64,000 nt of DNA from Wuchereria bancrofti (lineage: Eukaryota > Nematoda > Chromadorea > Rhabditida > Onchocercidae). Every line of letters starts with the position of its first letter. Positions within the stretch are counted from its first letter, which is position 1. The notes under the pieces are model-generated. The model saw nothing but the letters and a program-made list of their open reading frames with translations. It had not been told where the DNA came from and did not search any database. This document shows positions 1 through 13,100 of this stretch, one piece after another. The position numbers and the translations under genes are program-made. The DNA is taken from assembly GCA_005281725.1 (NCBI GenBank), contig SSBO01000005.1, forward strand, positions 496,001 to 560,000, written 5' to 3'.

Positions 1-1449
1 CATTCCCAACACACACATTGACATGCCATACTTGGCCATCGTATATGCTAAATGCAAATTGTATAAATCAGTCACTGATGACAACGATAACTGTCCTTCT
101 CTTCTTATCTTCGTTCTGCTCTTTGCTTCATTTCCCTAATGTTATTAATATCAGTAAGCAGATTTCAACGCTTACCCACGTGATTAGTAAACCACTGTTT
201 GGCCATATTTAGTGGTGGACTGATATTCAAAATGTGAGGATTTTTGCCATTTTTCAAAAATGGGATGCATTTTTGGGACCTGTAAAGGCAACATTATTGA
301 ATAAGGATGTGAATTCCAATTCTTTTACATTACGAACATTTTTTGAATGAGCAATTTCATTAAACTGATTTCTTCGAATTGTATCGCACAGTACAACGAC
401 ATGTTGCTAGGCTGTGCACTTACATCAGGAAAGTTCCACGTGTATTGATCTGATGCATCAAATCAAATTTTTTCATTGTTGTTTGTAATGTTCCGGTAAG
501 TGATATAGCACTAGCATTATTAATTAGAATATCGATTCCACCGAATTTTTCGACAGTTTCGGAGACTGCTTTTGTTACTGATTGCTCATCACGTACGTCA
601 ACTACACATGCCAATCCTTTGCCACCTACCTACAGTCAAAGTTACATTATCAAAACAAGTTGAACAAAAAAATTGTGTGAATGTAGGGAAGAAAGGTAAG
701 CAACCGTAATTTATGAAGATCGGAGTCTAAGAACTTCAAATAACTGAACATGCATGAGAAGGAACGTCAGTCAGGTTAGAACTGCAGTCAGAAGCTCGTG
801 CTGCAGTTAGCCTCAACTTCACGACTGTTTTTGTGGTACAAAAAAACAAATAACCTTTTCAATGTCTTCAACAGCTGAATAGATTGTTCCTGGTAGTTTG
901 GGATGTGGATGGGCAGTTTTTGCAGCCACAACAATATTAGCACCATCTTTTGCTAACTTCAGGGCAATTTCCTTACCAATGCCGCGGGAAGCACCCGTAA
1001 TGATCACTGTCCGTCCTGCAAACTTCCTGGAAATTGCATATTTCGTATTTAGTTCCAATAGTTTCACATTTCTATTTTGCTATGTAAAATTTCTAACTGT
1101 GGTTTCTGCGTTACGGAGCAGACTGACTCACTTTTTAGGGAAAGAACCGTTATAATCCGTTAGCTTTAGCAATTTTTCAAATCCGTTAGCAATCCGTATT
1201 TACCGAAATGATTTCTTGAAATTTAATTGGTAACTGAATTACTCAGATAGAAAAAAAGACGTATTATAAGAATATGAGATGAATACTGGTCAAGTTTCGG
1301 CACCAGAAGCAGTTCATTGTCTTTCAGTTCCCGAGTAAAAAAAAAAAAGAAAACGTTTATAAAAGTGTAATTGTAGCAAAAGTTAGTATATTTTAATAAT
1401 TGGATCAACCTGAAAAAGGAAGAAAACAAACAAACCCAGTTGTAATCAT
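1..1449 (-). CDS. HSDL2: Hydroxysteroid dehydrogenase-like protein 2 (HSDL2-type SDR), 5' part
   Basis: Short-chain dehydrogenase/reductase of the HSDL2 family, whose members are peroxisomal or mitochondrial and linked to fatty-acid metabolism. Exons in reading order are 1449-1436, 1026-855, 629-424, 279-176 and 47 to beyond 1, and all junction phases fit. The tiny first exon encodes only MITTG before its 2-nt split codon. Visible hallmarks are the Rossmann motif TGASRGIGK, then INNAS, the catalytic-region Ser in NISPP, and the YxxxK catalytic pair in YTMAKYG. Human HSDL2 aligns throughout, for example AKYGMSM. The remaining SDR part and the SCP2 sterol-carrier domain usual for this family would lie left of the window. 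A 3' splice site (ctag) sits 6 nt before the ATG, as expected for SL trans-splicing. It lies 758 bp downstream of ECH1 on the same strand. Confidence 0.95.
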
Positions 1450-2206
1450 TGTTTTCTAGCCTCAGGAGAAGCGGTCTTGACCACCTCTCACCTCCAATTA
1501 ATCCTGAAAATTCTATAGATTTGAGGACGGAACCGCTTTACCAGCGAATAGACCTTCATCAATAAGGAAATCAAATCAAAAGAGTAATGAAAATAGGAGG
1601 AAGCAGAGTTGCATCGAAGTAATGGCGCATTTTGGGATCAGATAATTGCGGAAATGTCATAATAATTTCATTCTTCTTCATTATTCTTCACAAATGAAAG
1701 TTTTGGACGGATAAAAGGAACTTTCCTCTCATTCATTCAGCGTTTTGATGCAATTCTCATTGAAAATAATGTTTTCATTGACAACGAACTAAAATGCTAC
1801 TACTTATCACTTTCATGACTAAAACTTCTGTCCATCCATACATCAAAAAGATTTCAAGTCAACCAATCATTTGAAATGTTTACAACACATGATTTAAAAG
1901 TGAACTGTAGATGCATTTTTCTGCATCAAGCTGACATGATAAGCCTTATCATTGTAGAAAGCGATCTGAAATGAGACAGCTTCTTTAGTTGATTAGCTGA
2001 TCAGAAGTGTGACGTTAAAACGAACTTTTGCTGTAACGGTTCAAATGGATTCGGTGAAGGATGTTATACATTTTTTTCAGGGAAATGCAATATTTAACCG
2101 GATTATATAAACGACACAGTACCGTATTAGTAGTATTATTTTTCTATGTGATAATAATGATTAAAAGGAAATTATTCCCGCCACCAATATGGACAGTTGT
2201 TAAAAA
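1450..2206. other. Intergenic, ECH1 to HSDL2
   Basis: No coding exon, RNA gene or clear repeat was recognised between the ECH1 stop and the HSDL2 start. The gap is larger than typical nematode operon spacing, so co-transcription is possible but not shown. Confidence 0.5.
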
Positions 2207-4327
2207 TTAAGCATCGTCGAATTTAGGCTTCTCATTACTAAATGCAGCAGCGCTTGCGCGGAACAAATCGTCGGATTGGAGCTGTGATTGGTTCCATGTG
2301 CGAATAAATTGGATCGAGTCATCGATAGTATGATCGCGAGAATAGTTCATTGCCAGTTTGGTACCTTGAACAGCAATGGGGCTTTTCATGGCGATATTAT
2401 CAGCTAGTGACAAAGCCGCTGATAGGCATTCTTCGGTACTGTCGAATTGCCGAGATATGAAACCTAAATGCTTACTCATTTGATTCACATAACAACAAAA
2501 ATACATTATAGAAATAATGGTTACCTTACAAGGAGTTTCATTATTTATTACTCGGCACTAATTATCACTTTACAGTTCCAAGATGACACTTCTTCAGAGA
2601 TTCACTAAACTGATTTTCTGTATTAATATTTTCATTATAATTGGCATGCGCTGCTGCCAAGTAAATGGATTGCAAATAAAACCAGCGCATGCATTTTCCT
2701 ATTGAATAATAATTTGGTAGCATAATTCTTTCTCTCGAACAGATTCTTTGTAAGTATGATAACTTCAAACTTTTTAAATTTGAACTTTAAAATTTGAAGT
2801 TTTAAGTTTCAGACGATCATTTCTTGCTTAAACCTAAAAATATGCAAAGAAAAAAAAGATAGAAAAAACACAAATGCTTGAAATGAATGATTTGCTTGAA
2901 ATGAATGATTTCCTTTAAGTTCTCTGCTCCAAACAGTCTAAGATAAAAAAGACCCGAGAAATCTTTGTACTTCTGGAATTGACCAAATCCGAATTTCATT
3001 GGTATTTTGTGAATTTCGATCCACAACTGACCAGATGATATTACGCAGTGTTATAAGAAATGGTCAAGTCCAACAGTTTCACTACTTCAGAAACGAAACC
3101 ATCAAAAAATTGCGAGAAGCTATTTCTAACAACAATGTATTCTACATGCACCAGGACTTCTTAGCCGATCGATAATCTTCCGGTTCTTTCATTCCTGTTG
3201 TTTCTTCACTACAAGTAACCTATACTTTCAATCAACTGACTGAAATTTGGAACTAGCAAAGTGTTAAACAAAGGAAGCTTATGGCTTTTTACAAAGTTAT
3301 GCGTCGTTTAAAACTTTCTTATTTCAGGAATGAAAAGAAAATGCAAACTAACCGTATTTTAATGCCTCCGAACTGTTGAAATCACGAGCCGTATAAGCAA
3401 ATTCACGGGTCAAACTGTCATTCCCAACAAGTTTATTGATTCGATTTAAAATACCGACGTCTGCAGCTAAGCCAATATCCACCTCCTCAATTTACCTTTA
3501 TATCAGCTTTTCTGGTGACCTTAATCTTGCTAACACTCTGCACAACCAACTAACTTTCACAGAGAAGACTGTGTCCTTTGAAGCATAGCGAATGTCAGCC
3601 GCGGCTATCAGACTGATTCCTGCCCCGATGCAGTGACCGTGAATCGCGGCGATTACCGGTTTTGGACATTTCTCCAATGATGTGAAGCTGTCTTGACATG
3701 TAGCTATCAGCTCACGAAGTTTTAGCGACTTACGACCAGTGTCCAACGTGTTGTTGTGGACAATAGCCGAAAGTTGCTGGAAATTGTTGAAGGAATAAAA
3801 TTTCCATTCTTTCTACATTTTCAAAATACATATGTTAAATACAACAAGAAATTGCAATCATACAGAAAAGATGATAGAATCTAAAAATTGGAACAATTAA
3901 AAGAGCAGACGTCAGATCCAGCTTTGAGATTGATTCCCGCACAAAACGACTTTCCGGCTGCAGACAATACAATTGAACGACACTTGGAATTGATTGCTAG
4001 ATGGTCGAAAACACTTCGAACTTCTCTAAAATATGAAAGTCAATTATTTCTGCTGCTTAATAAAGTTAAAACAAAAATATATTTTAAAATAAAGACTGAA
4101 TTTTTAGCATTAAAATATATGTAAAAAATAAATAAAAAAATAGTGAACCTCCAGAATGAGAGAGTGAAGGCATTCCTTATTTCAGGCCGGTTTAATTTAA
4201 CATTGAAAACGTGTTCGCTGTGTTGAATGACCTCGATAAAGTTCAACCCGGAAAACGTCGACAGTGCAAACTTCCTTGTATTCCGGGAATTTGAAAATTG
4301 TTGTAAAACAGATATCTTTTTGTTCAT
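2207..4327 (-). CDS. ECH1: Delta(3,5)-delta(2,4)-dienoyl-CoA isomerase (ECH1)
   Basis: Crotonase-fold enzyme that shifts double bonds of 3,5-dienoyl-CoA during oxidation of unsaturated fatty acids. Six exons: 4327-4149, 4025-3911, 3776-3555, 3485-3353 and 2463-2207 make a 301-residue protein (human 328), with all phases consistent. These are five coding blocks; no sixth was needed. Landmarks in order are LNRPEIRNAF, the oxyanion-hole loop GKSFCAGINL, CPKPVIAAIHGHCIGAG, then KEVDIGLAADVG with the catalytic Glu and Asp, and YSRDH near the C-terminus. The N-terminus is basic with Ser and Asn and resembles a mitochondrial targeting peptide. The C-terminus ends KFDDA, so the peroxisomal SKL signal of mammalian ECH1 is absent. 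The Asp of the mammalian GGGVD segment is Ser here (GAGIS). Start choice: first ATG, 4 nt after a strong 3' splice site. Confidence 0.97.
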
Positions 4328-4337
4328 CTAACTGGAA
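4328..4337 (-). other. 3' splice site directly upstream of ECH1 ATG
   Basis: On the minus strand a pyrimidine run ending in CCAG at 4332 is followed by TTAG and then the ATG. A coding exon cannot start further upstream in the same reading frame without splicing, so this is either an SL trans-splice acceptor or the end of a 5'UTR intron. Confidence 0.6.
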
Positions 4338-7148
4338 AAATTGATTTCAAAGCTATTTTAATAGGATTAACAAACAAAAGTGAGCCTTTCTGATCTGTGA
4401 GATAGAAATCGGATCTAACAACCAGAAAACCAGAAATACAGCGCCATAATGAGATGAGCGAATAGAACAAGCAGTAAAAATGAACGATTCATTTCGCAGA
4501 TAAATTTGGATTATTAAATTCTGCAGTAAAAACAAAAAGGACCGTCCTGGCTACAATTTCTTCACAGTGTGCGGACTATACTGCGGGACAAATGACATAT
4601 CATTAAATCGCGGGTACAAGAAGATTTTGGACTTTGTACCGTGATCGTTCGTAATTGTCAACAACAATGAATTTCATATGAGAAGAGAGGGTACAGAAGG
4701 GGCTGGTGGATTGGGGAGAAGTACCTGCGATGATAGGGTACCATGAGGGAAGGGGCTGGTGGTTGAGGAGAAATACATGCGATGATAGGGTACCATCAGT
4801 AAAGTCTTCTGATGGTATGTTAATGTTGCTGACTGATGTTGGATGATATGGAGTCTAGTAACGGATGATACTGCTGTATGAACTGTCGAAACTATCTATT
4901 TCCGGTTTTTCGAACGAAAGAAATAGATGACAGGCGAACTTTCAAACTGTACTCTGCCTAAACTGTAGGCAATATTGTATAAATTGTGCATTTCAAGGAA
5001 ATACAATGCCGGTTGCGAATGTTTTTCGTGTTAGTTGTTCCGGATTCCTCTCATTCCAGCAGAAAGTTACAGCTTCAAAAAAAATTTACGGCTGATCTGA
5101 AAAGGATTTATTACTGGAAAATTTGGAAGATGCGCAGCGATAACTGCTGACTTCACTCCATTTGTTGTTAAACAATGGACCGTAACCGGAGAAAGAAGGA
5201 AATGTGAGAGGAAGCTGCTGAAGGTGTAATATGGGATGAGCTGATTCCAGAAAGAGTACCGTGTCTGGAGATTGCTGACTTCTCAAGCATATCGCGGTGA
5301 CACGGAAAATGTTCAAAAATAAATGTTCAAAAATTCGGGAGGCTCAATCTACAATTCATTCAGACTACTTCATTTTTGCATCTACTAATTATTTTCAGTT
5401 ATTTCTAAGTTTCAAAGAGCAAAATCTCAAATCAACAGGTGAAATTTTATTCTGAGAAAATCCACTACTCCCTACAATTCACTTTGAAACTTTCTGGAAA
5501 GATCCTTCTCATCACGTGGGTCAATTGATCCCCCACTCTCCAACGTCGTCCAAGCTCTCTCCCAGTGCGAATACATCAATTCGCAGAATCTTTTTAGTAA
5601 GTACCGTTTAACAGACCACATTAATTAATAAATAATCTACGCTTTGTCAGAAGTAAGCTTTCCTGTCAATCATTATTTAGAGAATTACTTAGAACATATT
5701 ATCACTGCACTCTTAAATGACAATCTACCGCTGCAGATTGAATTGACACTCTCAGTGATCTGAATGGCTTTTTTGGCCCAGGTATAGCTAATGGAAGTCC
5801 CTAATACTTGCCACCTTAGGATGACTTTTTGGACCTTTGCCTTCCATTCGAACCTGCTGTTCTTGGTAACTAGAAGTCTAGCTGCATGCAGTATTCCCAA
5901 GTTGTAAACCATCTGGATCACGAAAACAATCAGCCCTTGGGATATTTATTTTGTGCACTGTTAGTTAAACCAATACAAAAATTTCTGATTTATATGAAAG
6001 TAATAAAGCATACATGTACACGGTGACAATGCAAAGAGACAAATCATATTGTCGACATGATCAAGTCAACATGACCAGATGTTTAAATTGGTCATTGTGC
6101 AGTCAACTATGGAAACATGACAAAAAGCTGGTTTTGATCACATCTGTGATCGCAGAAATCGTTAATAATGATGTTGGGAAGGGAACGTCACTATGATGAC
6201 AAATGTAGCAATCAATTTCTAAAATCCACAAATAATAATTTTTCTAAGATTCTAAGATTTTTTTTCTCTCTTTTTTTTTTTATTCTAAGATTTCTAAGAT
6301 TAAGATTCAAATAATAATTTTTCTAAGATTTTAAGTTCGATCTATCTTGAAACAATATGTTTCGACAGGTGGTACAGGAGATGTATTTATGAGATGATGA
6401 TATTGTTTTGCACATTGTCAGATACAATCAGACTATCAGCGGAAACGAGTCTATGAAGAAATTTTCAATATTCCACACTTTTGATAAATAAGTACATAAA
6501 TTATAAAAAGGGATTAAGATTGAAAAATTTAAATATATATTATGAAAATGGTTGATCATTTGTTTGGAATTCAAATTCGCGAAAAACAGCTTTGTGAAAT
6601 TCAATATTTGAATTATTTTTGGGTTTTATTTTCGATTCTGTATGAAGCAGTCACGAAATTAGTGTAAAACTTTGTTACTTGAGGTACTCTGGGAAAAAAA
6701 GTTTACATAGTTGTAGTATAACATTTCGGAAATGAATGCTGAGAAAGTGGAAAAGAGTAGGAGAAGAGAAAAGATATTTCAGAAAACCCTCGTAAATTTT
6801 CCGTCTCAAATTTCAAGTTCTCAACAACAACAATATCTCTCTGGAATTTTGAATTATACTTAAAAGTTGCATCGCCGAGCAGAAAAGATACCTGAAGGAG
6901 AAAGAGGAAGAGATGAAATTCAACCCTGATCTTAGACTGAAAGATAAAACTGAAACATCTAATTGATAAGAGAAGCACCATGATTAATTCTGAACCATTA
7001 TTAGCTCGGAAAACGGCTTTGGAAGTGAAACATACAGACTGGGAATAGCCAGGAAAAGAAAAAACTTCAATTACTTTAGTTTAAAAGTGTCAAAGAATTC
7101 ATGGGAAACTGTTAGTTGGTGACTTTTCCTCTCCAAGTTCGTAATTAT
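4338..7148. other. Intergenic, fgt-1 to ECH1
   Basis: No gene was recognised. Contains the duplicated G-rich block at 4689-4799 and AT-rich stretches around 6230-6340, where a segment like AATAATTTTTCTAAGATT occurs twice. Open frames here (for example minus 5086-5316) show no family resemblance. Confidence 0.5.
4689..4799. repeat. Tandem duplication, about 50-bp unit
   Basis: Two adjacent diverged copies, each running from GGGTAC through GGGGCTGGTGG and GAGAA to GCGATGATA, plus the start of a third copy (GGGTACCATCAG). It is noncoding in all frames as far as I can see. Confidence 0.75.
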
Positions 7149-10100
7149 CTATGCTGCATTTCGAGCGAATCGAGATTTGCCACGAGCCAGCTCCTCTTGT
7201 ATGTCTTCTACGCTGCGACCCTTCGTTTCCGGTACATACATCCAGGTGAAGAATGCGAAAAATGCCAAAAAACCAGAGAATATCAAAAAGGTGTACTGGT
7301 GCAACATTTGCTGAAAATTTCCAACCCGTTTGTGTGACATCGTAAATATAATCTACAGTAGAAGGAGGATATTACATATCAAAGAATCATTCCTTTCATT
7401 TGATGCATTTTTCATTCTTAATATCTATTCTCGAGCAATGGCACAAGGTAATGTTGAAAGATAACAATATTAACAGATTTTATGGATTGTCGAATGTTCC
7501 TATGATTAGTCAAAGGATTATCAAAGAAATAAAAAATAGAATTGTTGCTTACGTTGAGAAATTCGAATGATGTTCCAACGAGGAAGTTTGCAGTCCAATT
7601 AGTTGCTGCGGCAACTGAATTTGCAGCACCACGTGCACCCGATGAGAAAAGTTCCGAGACAAAGAACCAAGGAATGGAACCTGAAAAAAAGAAAAAAAAA
7701 ATAATAGTAATGCCGAGACTTTTAGTGGTAATGAAGGTAGCATTCCGTATTTGTAAGGATCTGAACAAAAGACTTCCGAATGTTTTACTACTGGAAAAAT
7801 CTTACCTGGACCAGTCGCAAAGAAAATCACAAAGAGGAAAACGAATAAGCAAGCAGGATAAGATGCCCACTTGTTGCCTGTTTGATCAGATGTCTGCAAA
7901 ATAATACTCGCCTTCATTTCTTGCTGCTGCACACGTTTTATTCAAGAACTTATATTGTTAAAATACTCACGAAGAGGAAAAGGAACAAACAAGCGGAATA
8001 TGCTGCCCACTTGTTGCTTGTTTGATCTGATTCTGCAAAAAATACACTTACGTAGACTGAGATGAAGATTACGATAGCGATGGAAGAGAAGAACATTCCA
8101 ATCAAACCAATCATAAGCAACATGACACGTCCACATTTCGGATGGTCCACCTAAATTAGCTACATCTTTTAAGCTTGACAAAAGCTAAGAAGAATTTCGA
8201 AAATTTTCCGACAAATCTCTTTGTATCTCCGATAGTACATTTCAAGCTCATTACTTCTAATATTATTTCATGCTAACATTTAGGAACTTCGAATTGGTTG
8301 ATTCTTCTAGTGCACCCTATTTATTTCAGGATAATTAAACCGTGCCTCTGCGATGACCGAGTAAAAAATTTTTTTGTACAACTCAATAATGTACTCCGAG
8401 AATACTGAAGGGAAACTGACCAGATAAACAGAAATAACAGTCATGAGGACGTTAATCAAACCCATCACCAGGGTAGCGTACACGGCTTTTTCACCCAATC
8501 CAGCACCTTCGAAAATCATTGTGGAGAAAAACATGGCGACATTGATACCAGAAAATTGTTGCGCTAACATCATCAAAATTGCAATAATCATGGGCCAAAG
8601 CAGATTACCACGAAACAAATCGAAGATACCCATCTTGGGAACAGCGTTTATCTTGGCCTGCTCTTCCTTCATCAAGTCAATTTCGGCTTTCACCTGAAAA
8701 GTTCATTTCAATCCAATTCTCTTTTTTTAGGCATACTATATACATTTAAAAGACAATTCCGAACTACTAATACAACCTTGCGACAGTAACAATTCTTGGC
8801 AAAAACTTTTCTCAGTCCCAAAATATTATTTATCCCAAAATTAAGGAAAAACATTACGTTGTCCTTTCCTCGTAACTTTTTCAGATCCTCTTCAGCTTGT
8901 TCGGCGCGATTCTTTACAATCAAACTGTATTTTGGCGATTCCGGAATCAGTGGCAGCGTAGCTATTTGGAAAACCACTGGTACTACGGTGAATCCTGCAG
9001 TACTTCGAAATTGGACAGCTCGCTGATAAGCTTATGAGTAAGCATAAGCTCATGCAGAGTTTATGTATCAGTCAAAAAATAATCAATGACAACCAAATCT
9101 TTTTTCTTCTACTTCCTTTATAGCAACAAAATGAACAAACAACATATTTTGCAAAAAAAAAAAAAAAAGAAATCAAAACCAAAACTCACCAAAAACCATG
9201 GGCCATAATTTCGCCGATCCAAGAATTTGTGGTAAACCGATAATCTGCGAGAATAAAATGCCGATGGTAACTAAAAGTTGCGCGACACTACCTAGGGAAC
9301 CACGTAAATTGACTGGTGATATCTCGGTAAGATACATAGGTACTAGACCTGAGCTTAAACCTGAAATCATACAAAGATGCAATCGACGGCACGTAATCAA
9401 CGGTTTCATAAATTGGCGACAGTTCCGAGATGCATGTGATGAAATAAGTAACATTTAGAACAAAAAAAAAAAAACAGTAAATAAAATTATTTGGCAATAT
9501 ATCAATATTTGTCAATGCTACTACTAGCTGGCTTATCAATCATTAGATAAGCAAATGAAAAATAAACAGAGATTATGAACTGTGGAAATGCTTACCAGAA
9601 TTGATACCAATAACAAGACGTCCGACGATGAGTAAGGGATACACATTAACATAATAAGCCAAAGTCATTAGTACAGCAGCCAAGACAGCTACAACATTAT
9701 TAAATACCATAGCGCCCTTACGGCCTAACCAGTCAGCCATTTTACCAGATCCCAATCCGCCAATCATACCGCCCACAGCGAATATACCAACTGTTATGGC
9801 CCTGAAAGACTCCAACATCCCATTCCAGTTAAAATACTAGCTGGTAAAACTTCTACATGTAAAGAATGAATGTTTGAATTTTAGTTGAATTTGTTTAAAT
9901 TCGACTTCAACGGCTTTTCTACCAAATTACAAAAACCTGCGATAAACCAACTATATGGCACCACTGTTCCTCGAATTTGAATTTTTTCTCAGTAAAAAAT
10001 AATTTATTTTCAGCAAGGAATAATTTATTGAAATAATAATAAATAATTAATAATAGTAATAATAAATAGTGATAATGATTAGTAATAATAATAATAATAA

Positions 10101-13100
10101 TAATGAGACAAAAAGATATACCATTGAACTCTGCCAATTTCATCAAGCGTTAATGCTTCGTCGAAAAGTTTCTTATGTGATTCGATCATCCATAATTTGA
10201 TTACCTGAAATTGCTCTCCGGCTTAAAAAAAAAAAAACCTACTTAAGCTTAAAGCAGTATGAAAATTGCAAATACGTGAAACGTAGACTAAAAAGTATTA
10301 AAAAACACTGCATACTTTTGCAGGAACATTGACACATCCGATATGATAACCGAATTGAAATGAACCACCAATTGCTGCCGATGCAACAGCCATTAGCAAA
10401 GACTGGGTCCATCCACCCTGAAAATTTCAATGGTTGTTGAGATTAGAAGATGAAATAGAAAAAAAATTTTTGATTTAATTATATTTTATTTGTTTAGTTT
10501 AGTTTGCTTTTCATAGTAATAGCAAAAAAGATCCCTTAGGTTTACATGAAACGAATTTTCTTCTCAGCTCCCAACCTATGATATTATCCTATCATAAATT
10601 TTGTTTTTTTAATACCCATTGTAATAACGTAAAAATTGGATAACGTGAAGAAAATTTTTGCACAATTCTATACCGTAAATTTTGTATAGGCAAACAAAAA
10701 GATGTGAGTGCCTTCCAGTAAATTAGTAAATTTCGCTCTTTCCAGAGATAAGTAACAAAGAAATAAAAGAGAGATGTGTGCTTTACACGTATAACTTTAA
10801 GTGAAAATTTGGAAAAAGTTTAAGGATAGTCGAGAGCAATACGTACTTCACCTGTTTGTTGACTTTTTCTCAGCATCTTCAGTTCAATTTGGAAGTGATT
10901 TATTAAAACTTTTGTACAGCAGTATCCCTTGCTATAAATGCTAGCAACAAAAGCAAAAAAGTATCAAATTGTCAGAAGGATTATCCGGAACAGGAGATGT
11001 TGTTGTTGTTGTTGTTGTTGTTGACGAACTGATTTAGACTTAGGCTTCTTGTTTTCGTCTGCAGTTCAGGAACTGATCCAATAACACTTTATCACGTATG
11101 ACGAACTATTAAACTATTACGGTCAGAGAATTTGATTCAAATTTCTTGCAGCAAATGCTTTGAAAACGCGAACGCAATTGAATTGCAAAACAAATTTGCG
11201 AAGGTTCACAAATTTTGCCTTTTCTATATCAGTAGTTTTCCATGTTCCATAAAATTGGGCTTTACTTGAAATTTGACCGACCCAAACTTAATCTTACACT
11301 TACGTTTAAAAGAGTTTGGTTACGAATAATCATATCTATATTCTACATCTTATCTCTAGATCTTATATATTTCAGTGGGAAAGAATGATAATCAGGTAGT
11401 GAGAGTGAGTCTGTTTAGCTGAACAGTTTGCTTATCACTGAGAGTCTTCTGCAGACGAAGTAACTTCTTCTGCGCTGAAGTAATAATTCATGTGTAAATA
11501 CCATATGAATTATGAAAACAAATCTTTGCAGTGACATCACTGTCAACGAAAAAGAAAGCAGAAAAGATGAAAGTGAGGAAATGATGAAAGAAGGAAGCAA
11601 CAAAAAAGCTACAATTCGACCACCAAATCACAAAATTATTTTTGCAATTTCTGAAAACATAAACACAAATGTTGATGAATGCTGTATCATTTCAATAAAT
11701 ACTGATGAAGTAACGAAAGAAGATTAGTTGTAAACTAATAATCGCTGTTAACAATGTGACCGTAACGACCAATGATTATGAGAACAGCAATCACAAATAT
11801 CAACACAATTTCGTTTTGGTCCCATCATTTTTCCAATTTAATCAACCTTTTCTAATCTGCATGAAGTCAACAACTGACCAAGTGCATTCATATAGTTAGC
11901 TGGATTTGCTAGGAATATCTATTATCTGTTATCACTTATCAATGACAACTCAAAGCTTAGAATGATTGGCGGGCATGCAGCCGAGCATCAACTCAAAGGG
12001 ACAGTTTTTGTGATAAGCAACAGAAACAACAAAAGTGTACAATTTATAGCATTCAATGATCTTTTACGACGTTTCACTATGCAAAGTCTTTGTTCGTTTC
12101 GTTTTATCAGTTTTGGAATTCACTGTGTGAAGTTAAAAGCATTATTTGTTAAAGTATATGAAAAGTTGCGAATGATAAAGTTAGAAACTAGACACTCAGT
12201 TAAGATTTTTGATAAAGGGTGTGTGTGATACCAGATGAATGAAAAGTCGAGCTAAGTTCCAGTAAAATCAAATTACTTATAATTATGAGATGAGTCTGGA
12301 GGAAGCAAGCTAGGGAAAAAGGAAATCAAATGTGCATTAGCACTGATAATTGGTTACTGCTTTTATTATAAAAATTGACAAATTTATCGGAAACATACAA
12401 AAGATGGAACACTGAAGAAATAATAGTAAGAGAAGAAAGGAAGAATATAAGATTTCCATCGATATAGATGACATCAAATTTGAGAAATGAAAACTTTGCT
12501 TAAATTGTTGTGGAGCAGTGGGAGTAATGACCCGTACTACATCACTCTCATCGACAATAATAAAGACACATATGACAGAGTACAGCGTAATGCACCACGA
12601 CTGAACATCACAACTAATACTGTTGTGATATCCACTGATATCTGTCATATCGATAAGGTCACTTTCTCGGGCTTTCACGAGTCAAATGTCATTCATCAAT
12701 GGCCGATGGGACAACACCCCATCACATCAAATTTATCGCCTTATCACTGCTTGCTCATCTTACCTGATTGCAGAATCATACGACTAACAAGAAACCTTTA
12801 GAAGGCATGCAATTTGCAATATAATATGCTCATTTGGTTAAACCCCCAATACAACAGTTCGGAAATTTAGATTAAATAATGTATTCTTTTGATAGTTTTT
12901 GTTTCAAAATAGTCGAGAAAAAATGACAATGTTATTTAGACAGGTCGCCATGAACGTATGGTACTAATGAAACTAAAATTGGTTAGTGCGGGCAGAATCA
13001 GAATTTCCGGAGGATCAAGAATCACTGTAATCTGTGCTAAGGACTCATTTGCTGCCACATTTGTTTTTGTTTCTTTTTTTTTTTTATGTGCAGAAGAGAA

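Noticed and set aside
11512..11727. 71-codon plus-strand ORF with Lys/Glu-rich start
   Set aside because: It lies inside fgt-1 intron 1 on the other strand, has low complexity, and no splice or family support.
12337..12801. Overlapping 113- and 104-codon ORFs on opposite strands
   Set aside because: They overlap each other in an intron, no family is recognised, and opposite-strand overlap suggests chance.
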